Source: Clostridiales bacterium
Lineage (GTDB): Bacteria; Bacillota; Clostridia; Christensenellales; Aristaeellaceae
Direction: 5' to 3'
Length of the DNA: 64,000 bases
Assembly: GCA_019419995.1 (NCBI GenBank)
Contig: JAHZHZ010000003.1
Span: forward strand, 132,816 to 196,815
Shown here: in pieces, positions 1 to 8,926 of the stretch
Layout: each line of letters begins with the position of its first letter
Numbering within the stretch: position 1 is the first letter of the stretch
Notes under the pieces: model-generated
What the model was told of the DNA's origin: nothing
Databases searched by the model: none
The model's input: the letters and a program-made list of their open reading frames with translations, nothing else
Made by a program: the position numbers and the translations under genes

Positions 1-1008
1 ACGACGCCGGACCCCATAGATACCCAGGCCATGCTTGCGCGCATGGCAGAGGCGGGCGTGGAATATGTGATTATGGAGGTATCTGCCCACGCATTGGCGC
101 TGAAAAGGCTGGCGGGCATTGTGTTCGATGTGGGCGCGTTCTCTAATTTTTCACAGGATCATCTGGACTTTTTTGATTCGATGCAGAGCTACTTTGCGTG
201 CAAAATGTGCTTCTTCGATCCGTCCATGACCCGGAAAATTGTCTATAACGCGGACGACGATCATCTGGCGGAGGGAGTGGCCAGCCTGGGACGCAAGGGC
301 CTGCGCATCGGCATTCGGGAAGGCAGCGATATCTACGCCAATGATATTGAAATCAATGAGTGCGGCTCCAACTTTTTGATGACGTGGCACAAACATTTCC
401 GTATTTCAGTAGCTTTGAAGCTGGCGGGCATCTTTAACGTCTACAATGCGCTGCTGGCAGCGGGGATTTGCATCGATTTGGGTGTGACGCCAGAGGAGAT
501 CCGGCGGGGCCTGGAGGATGTGCGCGCCGTTCCAGGAAGGATAGAACTGCTGGAAACCAATACCCCTTACCGGGTTATTCTGGATTATGCGCACTCTCCG
601 GACAGCTTGGAGAATATTCTCAAGGCTGTGCGGCAAACGACCAAGGGGCGCATGATTGCCCTTTTCGGCTGTGGAGGAAACCGCGACCGGGCCAAGAGGC
701 CGCTGATGGGCGAGATTGCGGGTGAGCTGGCCGATTATTGCATCCTGACCAGCGACAATCCCAGAAGTGAGGACCCCATGGAGATTCTGGGGGCCATTGA
801 GGAAGGAATTCGGGGGACAGGCTGCGAATATGTGGTGATCGAAAATCGCAGAGAAGCTATCCGCCATGCGCTGATGATCGCCGCGCCTTCGGATGTGGTT
901 GTGCTCGCAGGCAAGGGGCATGAGACCTATCAGGAGATCAAAGGCGTGCGCTATCCCTTTAATGAAAAAATTGTGGTAGCGGAGTTGCTCAGGGAAATCG
1001 GAAAGTAA
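1..1008 (+). CDS. murE: MurE, UDP-MurNAc-tripeptide synthetase (5'-truncated)
   Basis: The reading frame is open from base 1, so the N-terminal part, including the ATP-binding P-loop, lies outside the window. The visible 335 residues hold the central and C-terminal Mur ligase domains. The motif DNPR followed by SEDP is the signature of MurE enzymes that add meso-diaminopimelate rather than lysine to UDP-MurNAc-L-Ala-D-Glu. Other family features seen are the SNFSQDHLDF stretch in the central domain and a C-terminal GKGHE motif. The enzyme acts in the cytoplasm in peptidoglycan precursor synthesis. mraY follows 28 bases downstream, where murF would often sit. The product call is secure; only the missing start limits it. 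Confidence 0.96.
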   Translation, partial: TTPDPIDTQAMLARMAEAGVEYVIMEVSAHALALKRLAGIVFDVGAFSNFSQDHLDFFDSMQSYFACKMCFFDPSMTRKIVYNADDDHLAEGVASLGRKGLRIGIREGSDIYANDIEINECGSNFLMTWHKHFRISVALKLAGIFNVYNALLAAGICIDLGVTPEEIRRGLEDVRAVPGRIELLETNTPYRVILDYAHSPDSLENILKAVRQTTKGRMIALFGCGGNRDRAKRPLMGEIAGELADYCILTSDNPRSEDPMEILGAIEEGIRGTGCEYVVIENRREAIRHALMIAAPSDVVVLAGKGHETYQEIKGVRYPFNEKIVVAELLREIGK

Positions 1009-1036
1009 AGGCAGTAACATTTGGAGGGAACAGAAG

Positions 1037-2032
1037 ATGCAGAGACTGATCTGGACGATCATAGCGGCTTTCGCCATGACCATCGTTTTCGGTCCGATTG
1101 TCATTCCGTGGTTAAAGAAACTGAAACTGGGGCAGACCATCTATGATTTGGGTCCTCAGTCCCATAAGAAAAAGCAAGGAACCCCCACCATGGGCGGAAT
1201 CATCTTTGCGCTTCCGACTTTGGTTGCGGCGATGGTTTTTTCCTACGGGGATACCCGGTTTGAATATCTTTTGATGATTGTGGTTTGCGCGCTGGGCTTC
1301 GGCCTGATCGGTTTTGTGGATGACTTTATCAAGGTCAAGATGCACCGAAATCTTGGCCTCACGCCCAAACAAAAGCTGTTGCCGCAGATCCTGTTATCCA
1401 TTGGAGTGGCCTTGTGGGCCTATTATACCCCCTCCATTGGGTCGGCGCTCACGGTGCCATTCTTTAATGTAGAGTGGGATCTGGGCTGGTTCTACATTCC
1501 GGTGATGGTGTTTGTATTGGTGGGAACGGTCAATTCCGCCAACCTGTTGGACGGTTTGGATGGACTGTGCGCGGGATGTTCCATGATTGATTTCATCACG
1601 ATGATGATCATTGCATTGACGATGGCCGCCGCAAATGGCGATAACAGCTCAAATCTGCTGAATGTGGCCATTTATGCCGCCGCCATGTCGGGCGCATTGA
1701 TGTGCTTCCTTCGCTTTAACGGCTATCCGGCCCGCGTGTTTATGGGCGACGTCGGCTCCTTCTTCATCGGAGGCTCGTTGGTAGGCGTGGCGCTGGTGAC
1801 GCGATTGTCGCTGTTGCTGCCCATTATTGCGGTGGCGATGTTTGCCTCAAGCTTGTCGGACATCATCCAAATCAGCTATTTCAAGGCGACTCATGGCAAG
1901 CGTGTGTTTAAAATGGCGCCTCTGCATCACCACTTTGAGCTGTGCGGCATTCCGGAGACCCGGATCGTGACGATGTATTATATCGTTACTGCGGCGCTGT
2001 GCCTCTTATCACTGCTGGGTTTTGTGGCTTAG
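1037..2032 (+). CDS. mraY: Phospho-MurNAc-pentapeptide transferase MraY
   Basis: A 331-residue polytopic membrane protein with about ten hydrophobic segments, the normal length for MraY. It moves phospho-MurNAc-pentapeptide from UDP to undecaprenyl phosphate at the inner face of the membrane, making lipid I. Diagnostic motifs are visible: the Asp pair in FVDDFIK, NSANLLDGLDG, the MGDVGS loop and the His cluster HHHFE. The ATG follows a GGAGGG SD. It lies between murE and murD, as in many dcw clusters, but murF is missing between murE and this gene. Confidence 0.97.
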   Translation: MQRLIWTIIAAFAMTIVFGPIVIPWLKKLKLGQTIYDLGPQSHKKKQGTPTMGGIIFALPTLVAAMVFSYGDTRFEYLLMIVVCALGFGLIGFVDDFIKVKMHRNLGLTPKQKLLPQILLSIGVALWAYYTPSIGSALTVPFFNVEWDLGWFYIPVMVFVLVGTVNSANLLDGLDGLCAGCSMIDFITMMIIALTMAAANGDNSSNLLNVAIYAAAMSGALMCFLRFNGYPARVFMGDVGSFFIGGSLVGVALVTRLSLLLPIIAVAMFASSLSDIIQISYFKATHGKRVFKMAPLHHHFELCGIPETRIVTMYYIVTAALCLLSLLGFVA

Positions 2033-2124
2033 AATACGAATATACTTTGAGGGGGCGGACCGCGGGGTAAAATGCCGGCGCGGCTTCCGCCCTTTCCAAA
2101 CCATTCGGGAGGAGGATTGTCAAA

Positions 2125-3492
2125 ATGAAAAAGAAAGCAATGGTTCTGGGACTGGCTCGCAGCGGAATTGCTGCAAGCAGGCTGTTGCTGCTTCGAGGCT
2201 GGGACGTGTTGGCCTGTGATTCCAAGGAGCGCAGCGCCTTTAATGGTGCGCTGGATGAAATTGAGCGGGAAGGGGCTCAGCTGCTGCTGGGGGAAAAACA
2301 GCCTGAGGAGCATCTTGGAGGCGTTGAATTGCTGGTGGTCAGCCCTGGCATTCCTCTGACACATCCCATCATGGAGCGGGCCAAAGCATTGAAAATTGAA
2401 ACGGTGGGCGAGGTAGAATATGCCTACAGGGAATCCACGGGCATGCTCCTGGCGGTCACCGGAACCAATGGAAAAACTACGACGGTTACCCTTCTGGGCG
2501 AGATATTTAAAAATGCCGGGAAGCGCACCCACGTGGTGGGCAATATAGGGACCCCCTATTCGGGAGCGGTGCCGGATATGAAGCCGGGAGATGTGACGGT
2601 ATGTGAGATTTCATCATTTATGATGGAGACTTCTTCCAAATTTCATCCCTTTGTCAGCGCTGTGCTGAACATTTCCGAGGACCATCTCAACCGGCATGGT
2701 ACGATGGAGAACTACATAGCTCTCAAGGAGCGGATCTTTGAAAATGAAACGTCCGCCGATTTTACCGTGCTCAACTGGGATGATCCCGTCACGCGCTCGA
2801 TGGCGGCTCATACCCGCTCCCGGGTGGTTTGGTTCTCTTCCCGGGAAGAGGTGGAGTATGGCGCCTTTGTGCGGGAGGGAATGATTTATTTTGGCACCCC
2901 CGAAAACTGCCGCAGCATTTGTGAAGTGCGGGAAGTATATATTCCCGGGGAACACAATCTGAAAAACGCATTGGCGGCGACCGCCATGGCCATGGTGGCT
3001 GGTGTCCCCGCACCGGTCATTCGCCACAGTTTGCGCACCTTCCGGGGAGTTGAACACAGGATTGAGTTCGTACGCGAGCTGGACGGCGTGGAATTTATCA
3101 ATGACTCCAAGGGAACAAACGTGGATTCGACGATTCAGGCGGTGCGCGCCATGAAGCGGCCCACGGTGCTCATTCTCGGCGGCTACGACAAACATACGGA
3201 TTTTATGCCGCTGTGTCGGGAAATTATGGATAGTTCTATTGAAAAAGTGGTGCTCATTGGCGCGACGGCCAAGCAGTGTGAAGAGACCCTGGAAAGGGCG
3301 GGATTCCATGCGTGGGAGCATGCGGGCTACGACTTTGAGAAGGCGATCAGGCGCGCTTTCGCCCTGGCCAAGCCGGGCGGAACGGTGTTGCTCTCGCCCA
3401 GTTGTGCCAGTTTTGATATGTTTGACGACTACGAGGCCAGAGGCCGGATCTTTAAGGAGATTGTCGGCCGTCTGGAAAGCAAGTTAGGGTGA
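2125..3492 (+). CDS. murD: UDP-MurNAc-L-Ala:D-Glu ligase MurD
   Basis: A 455-residue cytoplasmic Mur ligase of normal length. It adds D-glutamate to UDP-MurNAc-L-alanine using ATP. The N-terminal Rossmann-like part starts GLARSG, the ATP-binding loop TGTNGKTT is near residue 114, the central domain carries NISEDHLNRH, and the C-terminal domain carries NDSKGTN and the late SPSCASFDMF motif typical of MurD. A strong GGAGGAGG SD precedes the ATG. The 92-base gap after mraY holds nothing else recognisable. Its last 4 bases overlap the GTG start proposed for ftsW, suggesting translational coupling. Confidence 0.97.
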   Translation: MKKKAMVLGLARSGIAASRLLLLRGWDVLACDSKERSAFNGALDEIEREGAQLLLGEKQPEEHLGGVELLVVSPGIPLTHPIMERAKALKIETVGEVEYAYRESTGMLLAVTGTNGKTTTVTLLGEIFKNAGKRTHVVGNIGTPYSGAVPDMKPGDVTVCEISSFMMETSSKFHPFVSAVLNISEDHLNRHGTMENYIALKERIFENETSADFTVLNWDDPVTRSMAAHTRSRVVWFSSREEVEYGAFVREGMIYFGTPENCRSICEVREVYIPGEHNLKNALAATAMAMVAGVPAPVIRHSLRTFRGVEHRIEFVRELDGVEFINDSKGTNVDSTIQAVRAMKRPTVLILGGYDKHTDFMPLCREIMDSSIEKVVLIGATAKQCEETLERAGFHAWEHAGYDFEKAIRRAFALAKPGGTVLLSPSCASFDMFDDYEARGRIFKEIVGRLESKLG

Positions 3493-4658
3493 TCTGGCGC
3501 AGCGCAAACGGTGCGAAAGCCGCGGGTGAGCCGCGGAAGATGAGAAATGTATTTGCCGGAGTGGATAAAGGGCTGTTTCTTTCCTTCATAGCGCTGTTGA
3601 TGTGCGGACTGGTAGTGCTGTATTCCGCCAGCTATTACAATGCGCAGGACAAAGGAAGCGCGCTATCAGAGGTTTATTCCCAGCTGATGGGCATTGCGGC
3701 GGGCGCGGTGTTGATGGTATTTCTGATGCGCATAGACTATCGGATTCTGGCAAACGGAAAGATTGCGACTGGGCTGCTGCTGACAAGCATTGTGCTGTTG
3801 GTGCTGGTGGCCATACCTGGAATTGGAAAGATGCTCAATGGCTCGCGCCGTTGGCTTCGGCTGGGCCCGGTGAGCTTTCAGCCGTCGGAGTTGGCAAAAT
3901 ATGCGGTGATCCTCCATCTGGCCAGGATGCTCAGCCGAAAAAGCTATGATGTGCGTTCCTTCTGGCGTGGACTGGTGCCGGCGTTTATTTTTCCGGGACT
4001 GTTGTTTTTGCTGATATTGTTGCAGCCCAACCTCTCCACGGCGGGAAGTATCCTCATCGTGTCCGCGGTGATGGTGATGGCAGCGGGGGCCAGGTGGCTG
4101 CACCTGGGCATTACGGGCGTCGCGGGCGTGTTGTTGGGAGGGTATTACGCGCTTTCCGAGGAGTACCGCCGGGCGCGGTTGATGTCCTTTCGCAATCCCT
4201 TTGCGTATCTGAGCAATGAGGGTTACCAGCTTTCTCAATCCCTGTTGGCCTTTGGTTCGGGAGGACTCTTTGGCATGGGGCTGGGCAAGGGACGGCAGAA
4301 ATATGCTTTTTTGCCGTATCCTGAGTCAGATTTTATCTTTGCCGTGGTAGGTGAAGATTTGGGCTGGGTGGGCTGCGTGACCATTCTGGCTCTGTTTGCG
4401 GCCTTCGTATTCTTTGGTTTGCGCGTGGCGATCCGCTGCGAGGATCGCTTTGGCAGCCTGTTGGCGGGTGGAATTACCGCAATGATTGGCGTGCAGACGG
4501 TATTGAATGTGGCAGTGGTCATAGGATTGATGCCCACAACGGGATTGCCGCTGCCCTTTTTCAGCTCGGGAGGAACTTCCGTCTCCATTTTGATGGGGGC
4601 GACGGCCATACTGCTGAATATTTCCTCGTCAGAAAACAGGGGAATGCGGGCATTATAA
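3489..4658 (+). CDS. ftsW: FtsW/SpoVE/RodA-family SEDS peptidoglycan polymerase
   Basis: A SEDS-family integral membrane protein of 389 residues with about ten transmembrane segments. SEDS proteins polymerise glycan strands from lipid II together with a class B penicillin-binding protein. Visible motifs are GSRRWL, PSELAKYA, GEDLGW and the C-terminal GLPLPFFSSGGTS, where the family is most conserved. The GTG at 3489 overlaps the murD stop; an in-frame ATG at 3540 would remove a poorly conserved 17-residue tail and is an alternative start. The position between murD and ftsQ argues for the division protein FtsW rather than RodA. murG, which usually follows, is absent. Confidence 0.93.
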   Translation: MIWRSANGAKAAGEPRKMRNVFAGVDKGLFLSFIALLMCGLVVLYSASYYNAQDKGSALSEVYSQLMGIAAGAVLMVFLMRIDYRILANGKIATGLLLTSIVLLVLVAIPGIGKMLNGSRRWLRLGPVSFQPSELAKYAVILHLARMLSRKSYDVRSFWRGLVPAFIFPGLLFLLILLQPNLSTAGSILIVSAVMVMAAGARWLHLGITGVAGVLLGGYYALSEEYRRARLMSFRNPFAYLSNEGYQLSQSLLAFGSGGLFGMGLGKGRQKYAFLPYPESDFIFAVVGEDLGWVGCVTILALFAAFVFFGLRVAIRCEDRFGSLLAGGITAMIGVQTVLNVAVVIGLMPTTGLPLPFFSSGGTSVSILMGATAILLNISSSENRGMRAL

Positions 4659-4680
4659 GAGAAACAAAGGGGGCCTCTGG

Positions 4681-5424
4681 ATGGGCGGTCGCAGAAGCGC
4701 GGGGAAATGGGTGGCGCTGGCGGTGCTGTTGGTGCTGGTAATCGCGTGCATCGTCTTGCTCAAGTATGTGTTTGTAGTGCGCAATGTTGTCGTGCAGGGA
4801 GAGACGGATACTTCGGATCAGGAGATTATGCGCATTGCGAGCATCGGGTTTGGAACGTCCATATTTGAGCTGGACTCTCGGGAGATTGAAGAAAATATCA
4901 ATGGAACGGGTACGCTTTGCCTGGAAGAGGTAGTGATTCACTATCCGGATACGGTAGAATTGTATGTGCGCACCCGAAGTAAAGACGCAATGCTGCTGCA
5001 CATGGGGAAAATCCAGATACTGGACGAGTCCGGGGTGGTGGTAGAGAGCCTGAGCGAAGTCCCTGCCAGCGACCTGGTGTATGTCAGCGGCCTGCATGTG
5101 GTCGATTGCAGGATCGGGGAACAATTGCGCGCAAATTCCGGGCAAATGGAGGCGTATTGCGCTGTAATGCAGGCGCTCAGCGCCCATGGAGCGAAAATGT
5201 ACGCGTCCGAAATTCATTTAAGCGATCCTGAAGAGATTCGCCTCATTACCCGCAATGGCATCACTGTATTGCTGGGAAATCGTGAAAATATGCTGGATAA
5301 AGTTGCATGGATGAAGAGTGCCGTTTCAGACCTGGAAAATCGCGGGGAAGGCGGAGGAACGCTGGACGTCCGCAGCGCCAACAAAGCAGATTACAGCAGA
5401 AGTGGTCCGGATGATGTTGCATAA
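4681..5424 (+). CDS. ftsQ: Division protein FtsQ/DivIB
   Basis: A 247-residue bitopic membrane protein. A short basic N-terminus is followed by one transmembrane helix (about residues 11-32) and an extracytoplasmic POTRA domain beginning FVVRNVVVQG, then the beta-rich domain that contacts FtsB/FtsL-type partners. It is a non-enzymatic divisome component that helps license septal wall synthesis. The architecture and the slot between ftsW and ftsA fix the assignment, since sequence conservation in this family is low. An AAAGGGGG SD precedes the ATG by a few bases. No murB or murC precedes it. Confidence 0.9.
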   Translation: MGGRRSAGKWVALAVLLVLVIACIVLLKYVFVVRNVVVQGETDTSDQEIMRIASIGFGTSIFELDSREIEENINGTGTLCLEEVVIHYPDTVELYVRTRSKDAMLLHMGKIQILDESGVVVESLSEVPASDLVYVSGLHVVDCRIGEQLRANSGQMEAYCAVMQALSAHGAKMYASEIHLSDPEEIRLITRNGITVLLGNRENMLDKVAWMKSAVSDLENRGEGGGTLDVRSANKADYSRSGPDDVA

Positions 5425-5552
5425 TATGAGGGTTTGTCGCTAAATTTACAAATTAGTGGATATTCCGCCGGATTTTGCGTGACAGCTTCGTGGTCAAATT
5501 ATGAAAGAATTTTGACACTTGCCAAAAAACGCGAAATTTGGCGGTTTCGTGT

Positions 5553-5581
5553 TTGCATGTCCATTGAAATCCTTGTATAAT
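5553..5581 (+). promoter_or_regulatory. Sigma-A-type promoter for ftsAZ
   Basis: TTGCAT at 5553-5558 and a perfect TATAAT at 5576-5581, with a 17-base spacer. It sits in the 217-base gap between ftsQ and ftsA, so ftsA-ftsZ can be transcribed independently of the upstream wall genes. The rest of the gap is AT-rich and contains a GCCAAA/TTTGGC inverted repeat (5521-5542) of unknown role. Confidence 0.7.
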
Positions 5582-5614
5582 AACTCTATAGTAGATACCT
5601 ATAAGGAGAACCGG

Positions 5615-5644
5615 ATGGATAAGGTGGGCGAAGGACGGATATGA
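5615..5644 (+). CDS. Possible 9-codon leader peptide overlapping the ftsA start
   Basis: A clear AAGGAG SD (5604-5608) is followed six bases later by an ATG that opens a frame of nine codons (MDKVGEGRI). Its TGA stop overlaps the ftsA ATG as ATGA. ftsA has only a weaker AAGGA of its own inside this mini-frame. The arrangement suggests that translation of the leader feeds ribosomes to ftsA. The frame is too short to judge by coding statistics, so this is an inference from SD placement and overlap only. Confidence 0.4.
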   Translation: MDKVGEGRI

Positions 5645-6834
5645 GTAAGACGCAAATAGCTGCCATTGAATTTGGTACCTCCAAGATTGTCACGATTATC
5701 GCGCAGAATGGCGGCATTGACCGTCTGGAATTTCTGGGCACGGGTACGGTGCCATACGATGGTTATCAAAATGGCGACTGGAACACGCCGGGGCAAATGG
5801 TTCAGCGCGTGCGGGACTCAATCGCGGCGGCCGAACTTGAGGCAAATCAAAAGGTCAAGCAGATTTACGTGGGAGTTCCAGGGGAATACATTCACGTATG
5901 CAATGCCGAGGCGGAAGTGGATTTAGCGGAAGAGGGCGTCACTGAGGCATCTTTGGACGAGGTGCAGGATGCTGCCGCCGAGAAATTAAAGATTGCGGAT
6001 ATGGGTGGATTGGTGCTGCACCGTTCTCCCGCCTGGTTTCAGGTGGATGAGGGGAAAAAGACCATGGAGCCCAGCGGACACGGTTCCAAGCTTCGGGCCT
6101 GCACTTCCTTTGTGGTGGCCGATCCGCAGTTCATAGAGGATGTAAAGGAAATTCTTGGCGCACTGGATATTACGATTCTGGGTTTCCTGTCTCCTACGCT
6201 GGGCGAGAGCCTGCTGCTATTATCCATAGACGACCGGGATCGGGTGTCGGTGCTCATCGACTGCGGTTACCTCAGCACGGAGTTGAGCGTCATTCGCGGC
6301 GAGGCCATTATCTATCATGCGATCTTGCAAATGGGCGGTGGACACATCACCTCTGATCTTGCCACACAACTGCGCATACCGATGCGTGCGGCGGAGCAAA
6401 TTAAACGCAACTACGTGTTTAACCCGGATGAATTTGATCAGGACGCCTTTGCTGAAGTGTACGATGCCCGAGGACGCCGGCTTACCTTTCCCAGGGAAAT
6501 GGTCAGCCAGTGCGTGGAGCGCTCCATGGATGAACTGTGCGAAATGATTGATATGACGCTGAAAAACGACGCCCTGGAGCTGCTGGGTGCGCGTTCTCAG
6601 ATTTATCTCACGGGCGGTGGAATTGCGCTGATGCGCAATGCCCGGGATTATCTGGCGGAGAAGATCGGCAAGCCTGTGAAAGCCGCCGCTCCCAAGACCG
6701 CCAAGATGAACAGTCCGGTCTATTCTTCGGTACTTGGGCTGATGGATCTTACGTTTGATTCCATTGAGCGCAACGATGCCTCAGAGGATAGCTTTGGCAG
6801 CAAACTCACCGGCTTTCTCAAGAAGAGAAGGTAA
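5641..6834 (+). CDS. ftsA: Divisome membrane tether FtsA
   Basis: A 397-residue actin-like ATPase that anchors FtsZ to the membrane. The phosphate-1 loop is near the N-terminus (IEFGTSK), the second phosphate loop is seen as LIDCGYLSTEL, and the adenosine motif as YLTGGGIALM. The C-terminus ends in a short amphipathic basic helix (SKLTGFLKKRR), the usual membrane-targeting sequence. ftsZ follows 38 bases later, the classical arrangement. FtsA of this type diverges from enterobacterial FtsA, but fold motifs, length and context agree. Confidence 0.93.
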   Translation: MSKTQIAAIEFGTSKIVTIIAQNGGIDRLEFLGTGTVPYDGYQNGDWNTPGQMVQRVRDSIAAAELEANQKVKQIYVGVPGEYIHVCNAEAEVDLAEEGVTEASLDEVQDAAAEKLKIADMGGLVLHRSPAWFQVDEGKKTMEPSGHGSKLRACTSFVVADPQFIEDVKEILGALDITILGFLSPTLGESLLLLSIDDRDRVSVLIDCGYLSTELSVIRGEAIIYHAILQMGGGHITSDLATQLRIPMRAAEQIKRNYVFNPDEFDQDAFAEVYDARGRRLTFPREMVSQCVERSMDELCEMIDMTLKNDALELLGARSQIYLTGGGIALMRNARDYLAEKIGKPVKAAAPKTAKMNSPVYSSVLGLMDLTFDSIERNDASEDSFGSKLTGFLKKRR

Positions 6835-6872
6835 ACGGATTCACAAATATTACAAAACGAGGGGGATGCCTT

Positions 6873-8141
6873 GTGATTGAGTTCGAAATGGATACGCATG
6901 ATACCAATACCAATTTTGCCGCGATTAAGGTCATCGGCGTCGGCGGCGCCGGCACCAATGCGGTCAACCGCATGGTGGACACTGGCCTTCAGGGCGTAGA
7001 ATTTATTGCAATAAATACGGATAGCCAGGCGCTTGCCATGTGCAAGGCGGAAAATAAGATTCAGATCGGTGAAAAGGTGACCAAGGGTCTGGGCGCCGGC
7101 GCGAATCCTGACGTGGGACAGAAGGCTGCGGAAGAGAATCGGGAGAATATCTCCGACGCCATTAAGGGCAGCGATCTTGTCTTTGTAACGTGCGGAATGG
7201 GCGGCGGCACGGGCACCGGCGCAGCTCCCGTCATTGCGGAGATCGCCCGGGATATGGGTATATTGACCATTGGCGTAGTTTCCAAACCCTTCCTCTTCGA
7301 GGGCCGTCAGCGGATGAAGAATGCGGAGTCGGGTATTGAGCGGCTCAAGGCACATGTGGACACCCTCGTGGTGGTTCCGAATGACCGCCTGCTCAGCGTG
7401 GTTTCCAAGGGAACCACGATGACCGAAGCCTTTAAAATTGCAGACGATACGCTCCGTCAGGGCATTCAGGGCATATCCGATTTGATTGCCGTGCCCGGCA
7501 TCATCAATCTGGACTTTGCCGATGTACGTACCATCATGCAGTCCCGCGGCCTGGCCCACATGGGTATCGGCGTGGGCAAGGGAGAAAATCGCATGGTGGA
7601 GGCGGCCAAGATGGCCATTTCCAGCCCCATGCTGGAAACTTCCATCGATGGCGCTCGGGCGGTACTCATCAATATTACCGGTGGTCCCGATACGTCTATC
7701 ATTGATATCAATGAAGCCGCGCAGCTCATCACTGCGGCTGCTGATGAGGAAGCCAACATCATCTTCGGCGCAGGCATCGATGAGAATATGAAGGATGAAG
7801 TTAAGATCACTGTCATCGCCACCGGCTTTGAAAAGACGCCCTTTGCGGTGGATAAGAAAGCCGCCACCAAGGCTGTTGACGTTGAGGAGGAGGAGCCCCG
7901 CAGGGAACGTCCGAGCCGCAGCTTTGAAGATGAGGAAGTCTCTCCCATCTTTGAGCGCCGTCAGCGCACCTCACCGCCGCGTGAGCGCCGCTACGAGGAG
8001 CCGGATCGGGAATACGCGGGAGAACAGAACCGGCCCCGCCGTACCCGTGTGTATTCCGATGATTCTCCGGAATCCCGCACGCAATCCCGCCGCGGCTTTA
8101 CTCCCGATGTCCCAAGCTTTATGAAAAAGCGCAACGGCTGA
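6873..8141 (+). CDS. ftsZ: Cell division GTPase FtsZ
   Basis: A 422-residue tubulin homologue that forms the Z-ring. The N-terminal nucleotide-binding part has GVGGAGTNAVN, the tubulin signature GGGTGTGAAP lies near residue 110, and the synergy loop NLDFADV is near residue 210. A charged, low-complexity linker (about 325-405) rich in Arg, Glu and Pro leads to the C-terminal peptide DVPSFMKKRNG, which contacts FtsA. Translation starts at GTG, seven bases after GAGGGGG; the ATG five codons later has no SD. A strong terminator ends the operon just downstream. Confidence 0.98.
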   Translation: MIEFEMDTHDTNTNFAAIKVIGVGGAGTNAVNRMVDTGLQGVEFIAINTDSQALAMCKAENKIQIGEKVTKGLGAGANPDVGQKAAEENRENISDAIKGSDLVFVTCGMGGGTGTGAAPVIAEIARDMGILTIGVVSKPFLFEGRQRMKNAESGIERLKAHVDTLVVVPNDRLLSVVSKGTTMTEAFKIADDTLRQGIQGISDLIAVPGIINLDFADVRTIMQSRGLAHMGIGVGKGENRMVEAAKMAISSPMLETSIDGARAVLINITGGPDTSIIDINEAAQLITAAADEEANIIFGAGIDENMKDEVKITVIATGFEKTPFAVDKKAATKAVDVEEEEPRRERPSRSFEDEEVSPIFERRQRTSPPRERRYEEPDREYAGEQNRPRRTRVYSDDSPESRTQSRRGFTPDVPSFMKKRNG

Positions 8142-8147
8142 TATAAA

Positions 8148-8180
8148 AATCCTGCACACAAATGTGTGCAGGATTTTTTG
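8148..8180 (+). terminator. Intrinsic terminator after ftsZ
   Basis: A 13-bp perfect stem (8148-8160 with 8163-8175, core ATCCTGCACACA) with a tight AA-centred loop and a run of T residues at 8173-8179. It closes the dcw cluster and, read from the other side, also lies just past the stop of the convergent NUDIX gene. Confidence 0.9.
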
Positions 8181-8208
8181 TGCGCGGAAGGCGACAAACA
8201 GTGCGGCG

Positions 8209-8658
8209 CTATTTTTCCTTTTCCGATCCAATATAGATGGTTTCCCCGTAGCCTGTCAGGCTGCGCAAATTATCCCGAATGGCTCTGGGGAAGAGATTGC
8301 GCTTGGCCGCTTCCTTCAAGGGAATCCATTCTGCTCCGATCTGGTAGCGATCGGTTTCCGAGGGATAAACCTGATCCCCGCTGTTCAGGTGGCATAGAAA
8401 AATAAAGTAGATCTTATGGTTATGCCCGTCCTCCCGGCGATTGGAGACGCGCTCATAAATTCCGGAAAGCCGAATAGGGCACACAGAATACCCCGTTTCC
8501 TCCAAAACTTCCCGACGCACCGTTTCGGTGAGCATTTCACCGGTCTTTTGTCCCCCGCCGGGCAGGGTATAGTACTCGCCAAAACGGGAACGGCAGCGAT
8601 TCACCAGCAGCTTGCCATTATTAATGACCACTGCCTTTGCTGAATTGCGTGCAGACAA
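8209..8658 (-). CDS. NUDIX hydrolase
   Basis: A 149-residue protein with a complete Nudix box: GGGQKTGE, then REVLEETGY, matching G-x5-E-x7-RE-U-x-EE-x-G-U. Such enzymes hydrolyse nucleoside diphosphates linked to another group, using Mg bound by the box glutamates. The exact substrate cannot be read from the sequence. The first in-frame start is a GTG at 8667, but the GAGGGA SD abuts it; a TTG at 8658 has correct spacing and gives the N-terminus (M)SARNSAKAVVI, typical of the family, so I prefer it. The gene is convergent with ftsZ and stands alone. Confidence 0.87.
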   Translation of the reverse strand: MSARNSAKAVVINNGKLLVNRCRSRFGEYYTLPGGGQKTGEMLTETVRREVLEETGYSVCPIRLSGIYERVSNRREDGHNHKIYFIFLCHLNSGDQVYPSETDRYQIGAEWIPLKEAAKRNLFPRAIRDNLRSLTGYGETIYIGSEKEK

Positions 8659-8694
8659 GGGGATCACTCCCTCGGTTGAAAACTATATGAAGTA

Positions 8695-8723
8695 ATTATA
8701 CTCCCTGCGAGAGAAAAAGGCAA
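8695..8723 (-). promoter_or_regulatory. Promoter for the NUDIX gene
   Basis: On the minus strand TTGCCT (8718-8723) and TATAAT (8695-8700) are separated by 17 bases, ending about 37 bases before the proposed TTG start. Confidence 0.6.
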
Positions 8724-8835
8724 GAAGGAGAAAATAAGATTCAGTGGCTTTCACCGAGCGAGCGAGCTGAGCCTCAGCGGAGTTGGACAGTATTGTTAAA
8801 TAGTGTTAAGGATATGAGAAGAACAGGTTGTTTGG

Positions 8836-8864
8836 TTGATTCTTTTTGGACTGGCTGATACAAT
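8836..8864 (+). promoter_or_regulatory. Promoter for the 2-oxo-acid dehydrogenase genes
   Basis: TTGATT (8836-8841), a 17-base spacer, and TACAAT (8859-8864), about 60 bases before the E2 start. It is the best promoter-like match in the gap between the divergent NUDIX and E2 genes. Confidence 0.6.
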
Positions 8865-8926
8865 GAATATATACAGGTGACACTACCTGAACTCTGGGAA
8901 ATTTATAATGGGAGGATGCAACGCAT

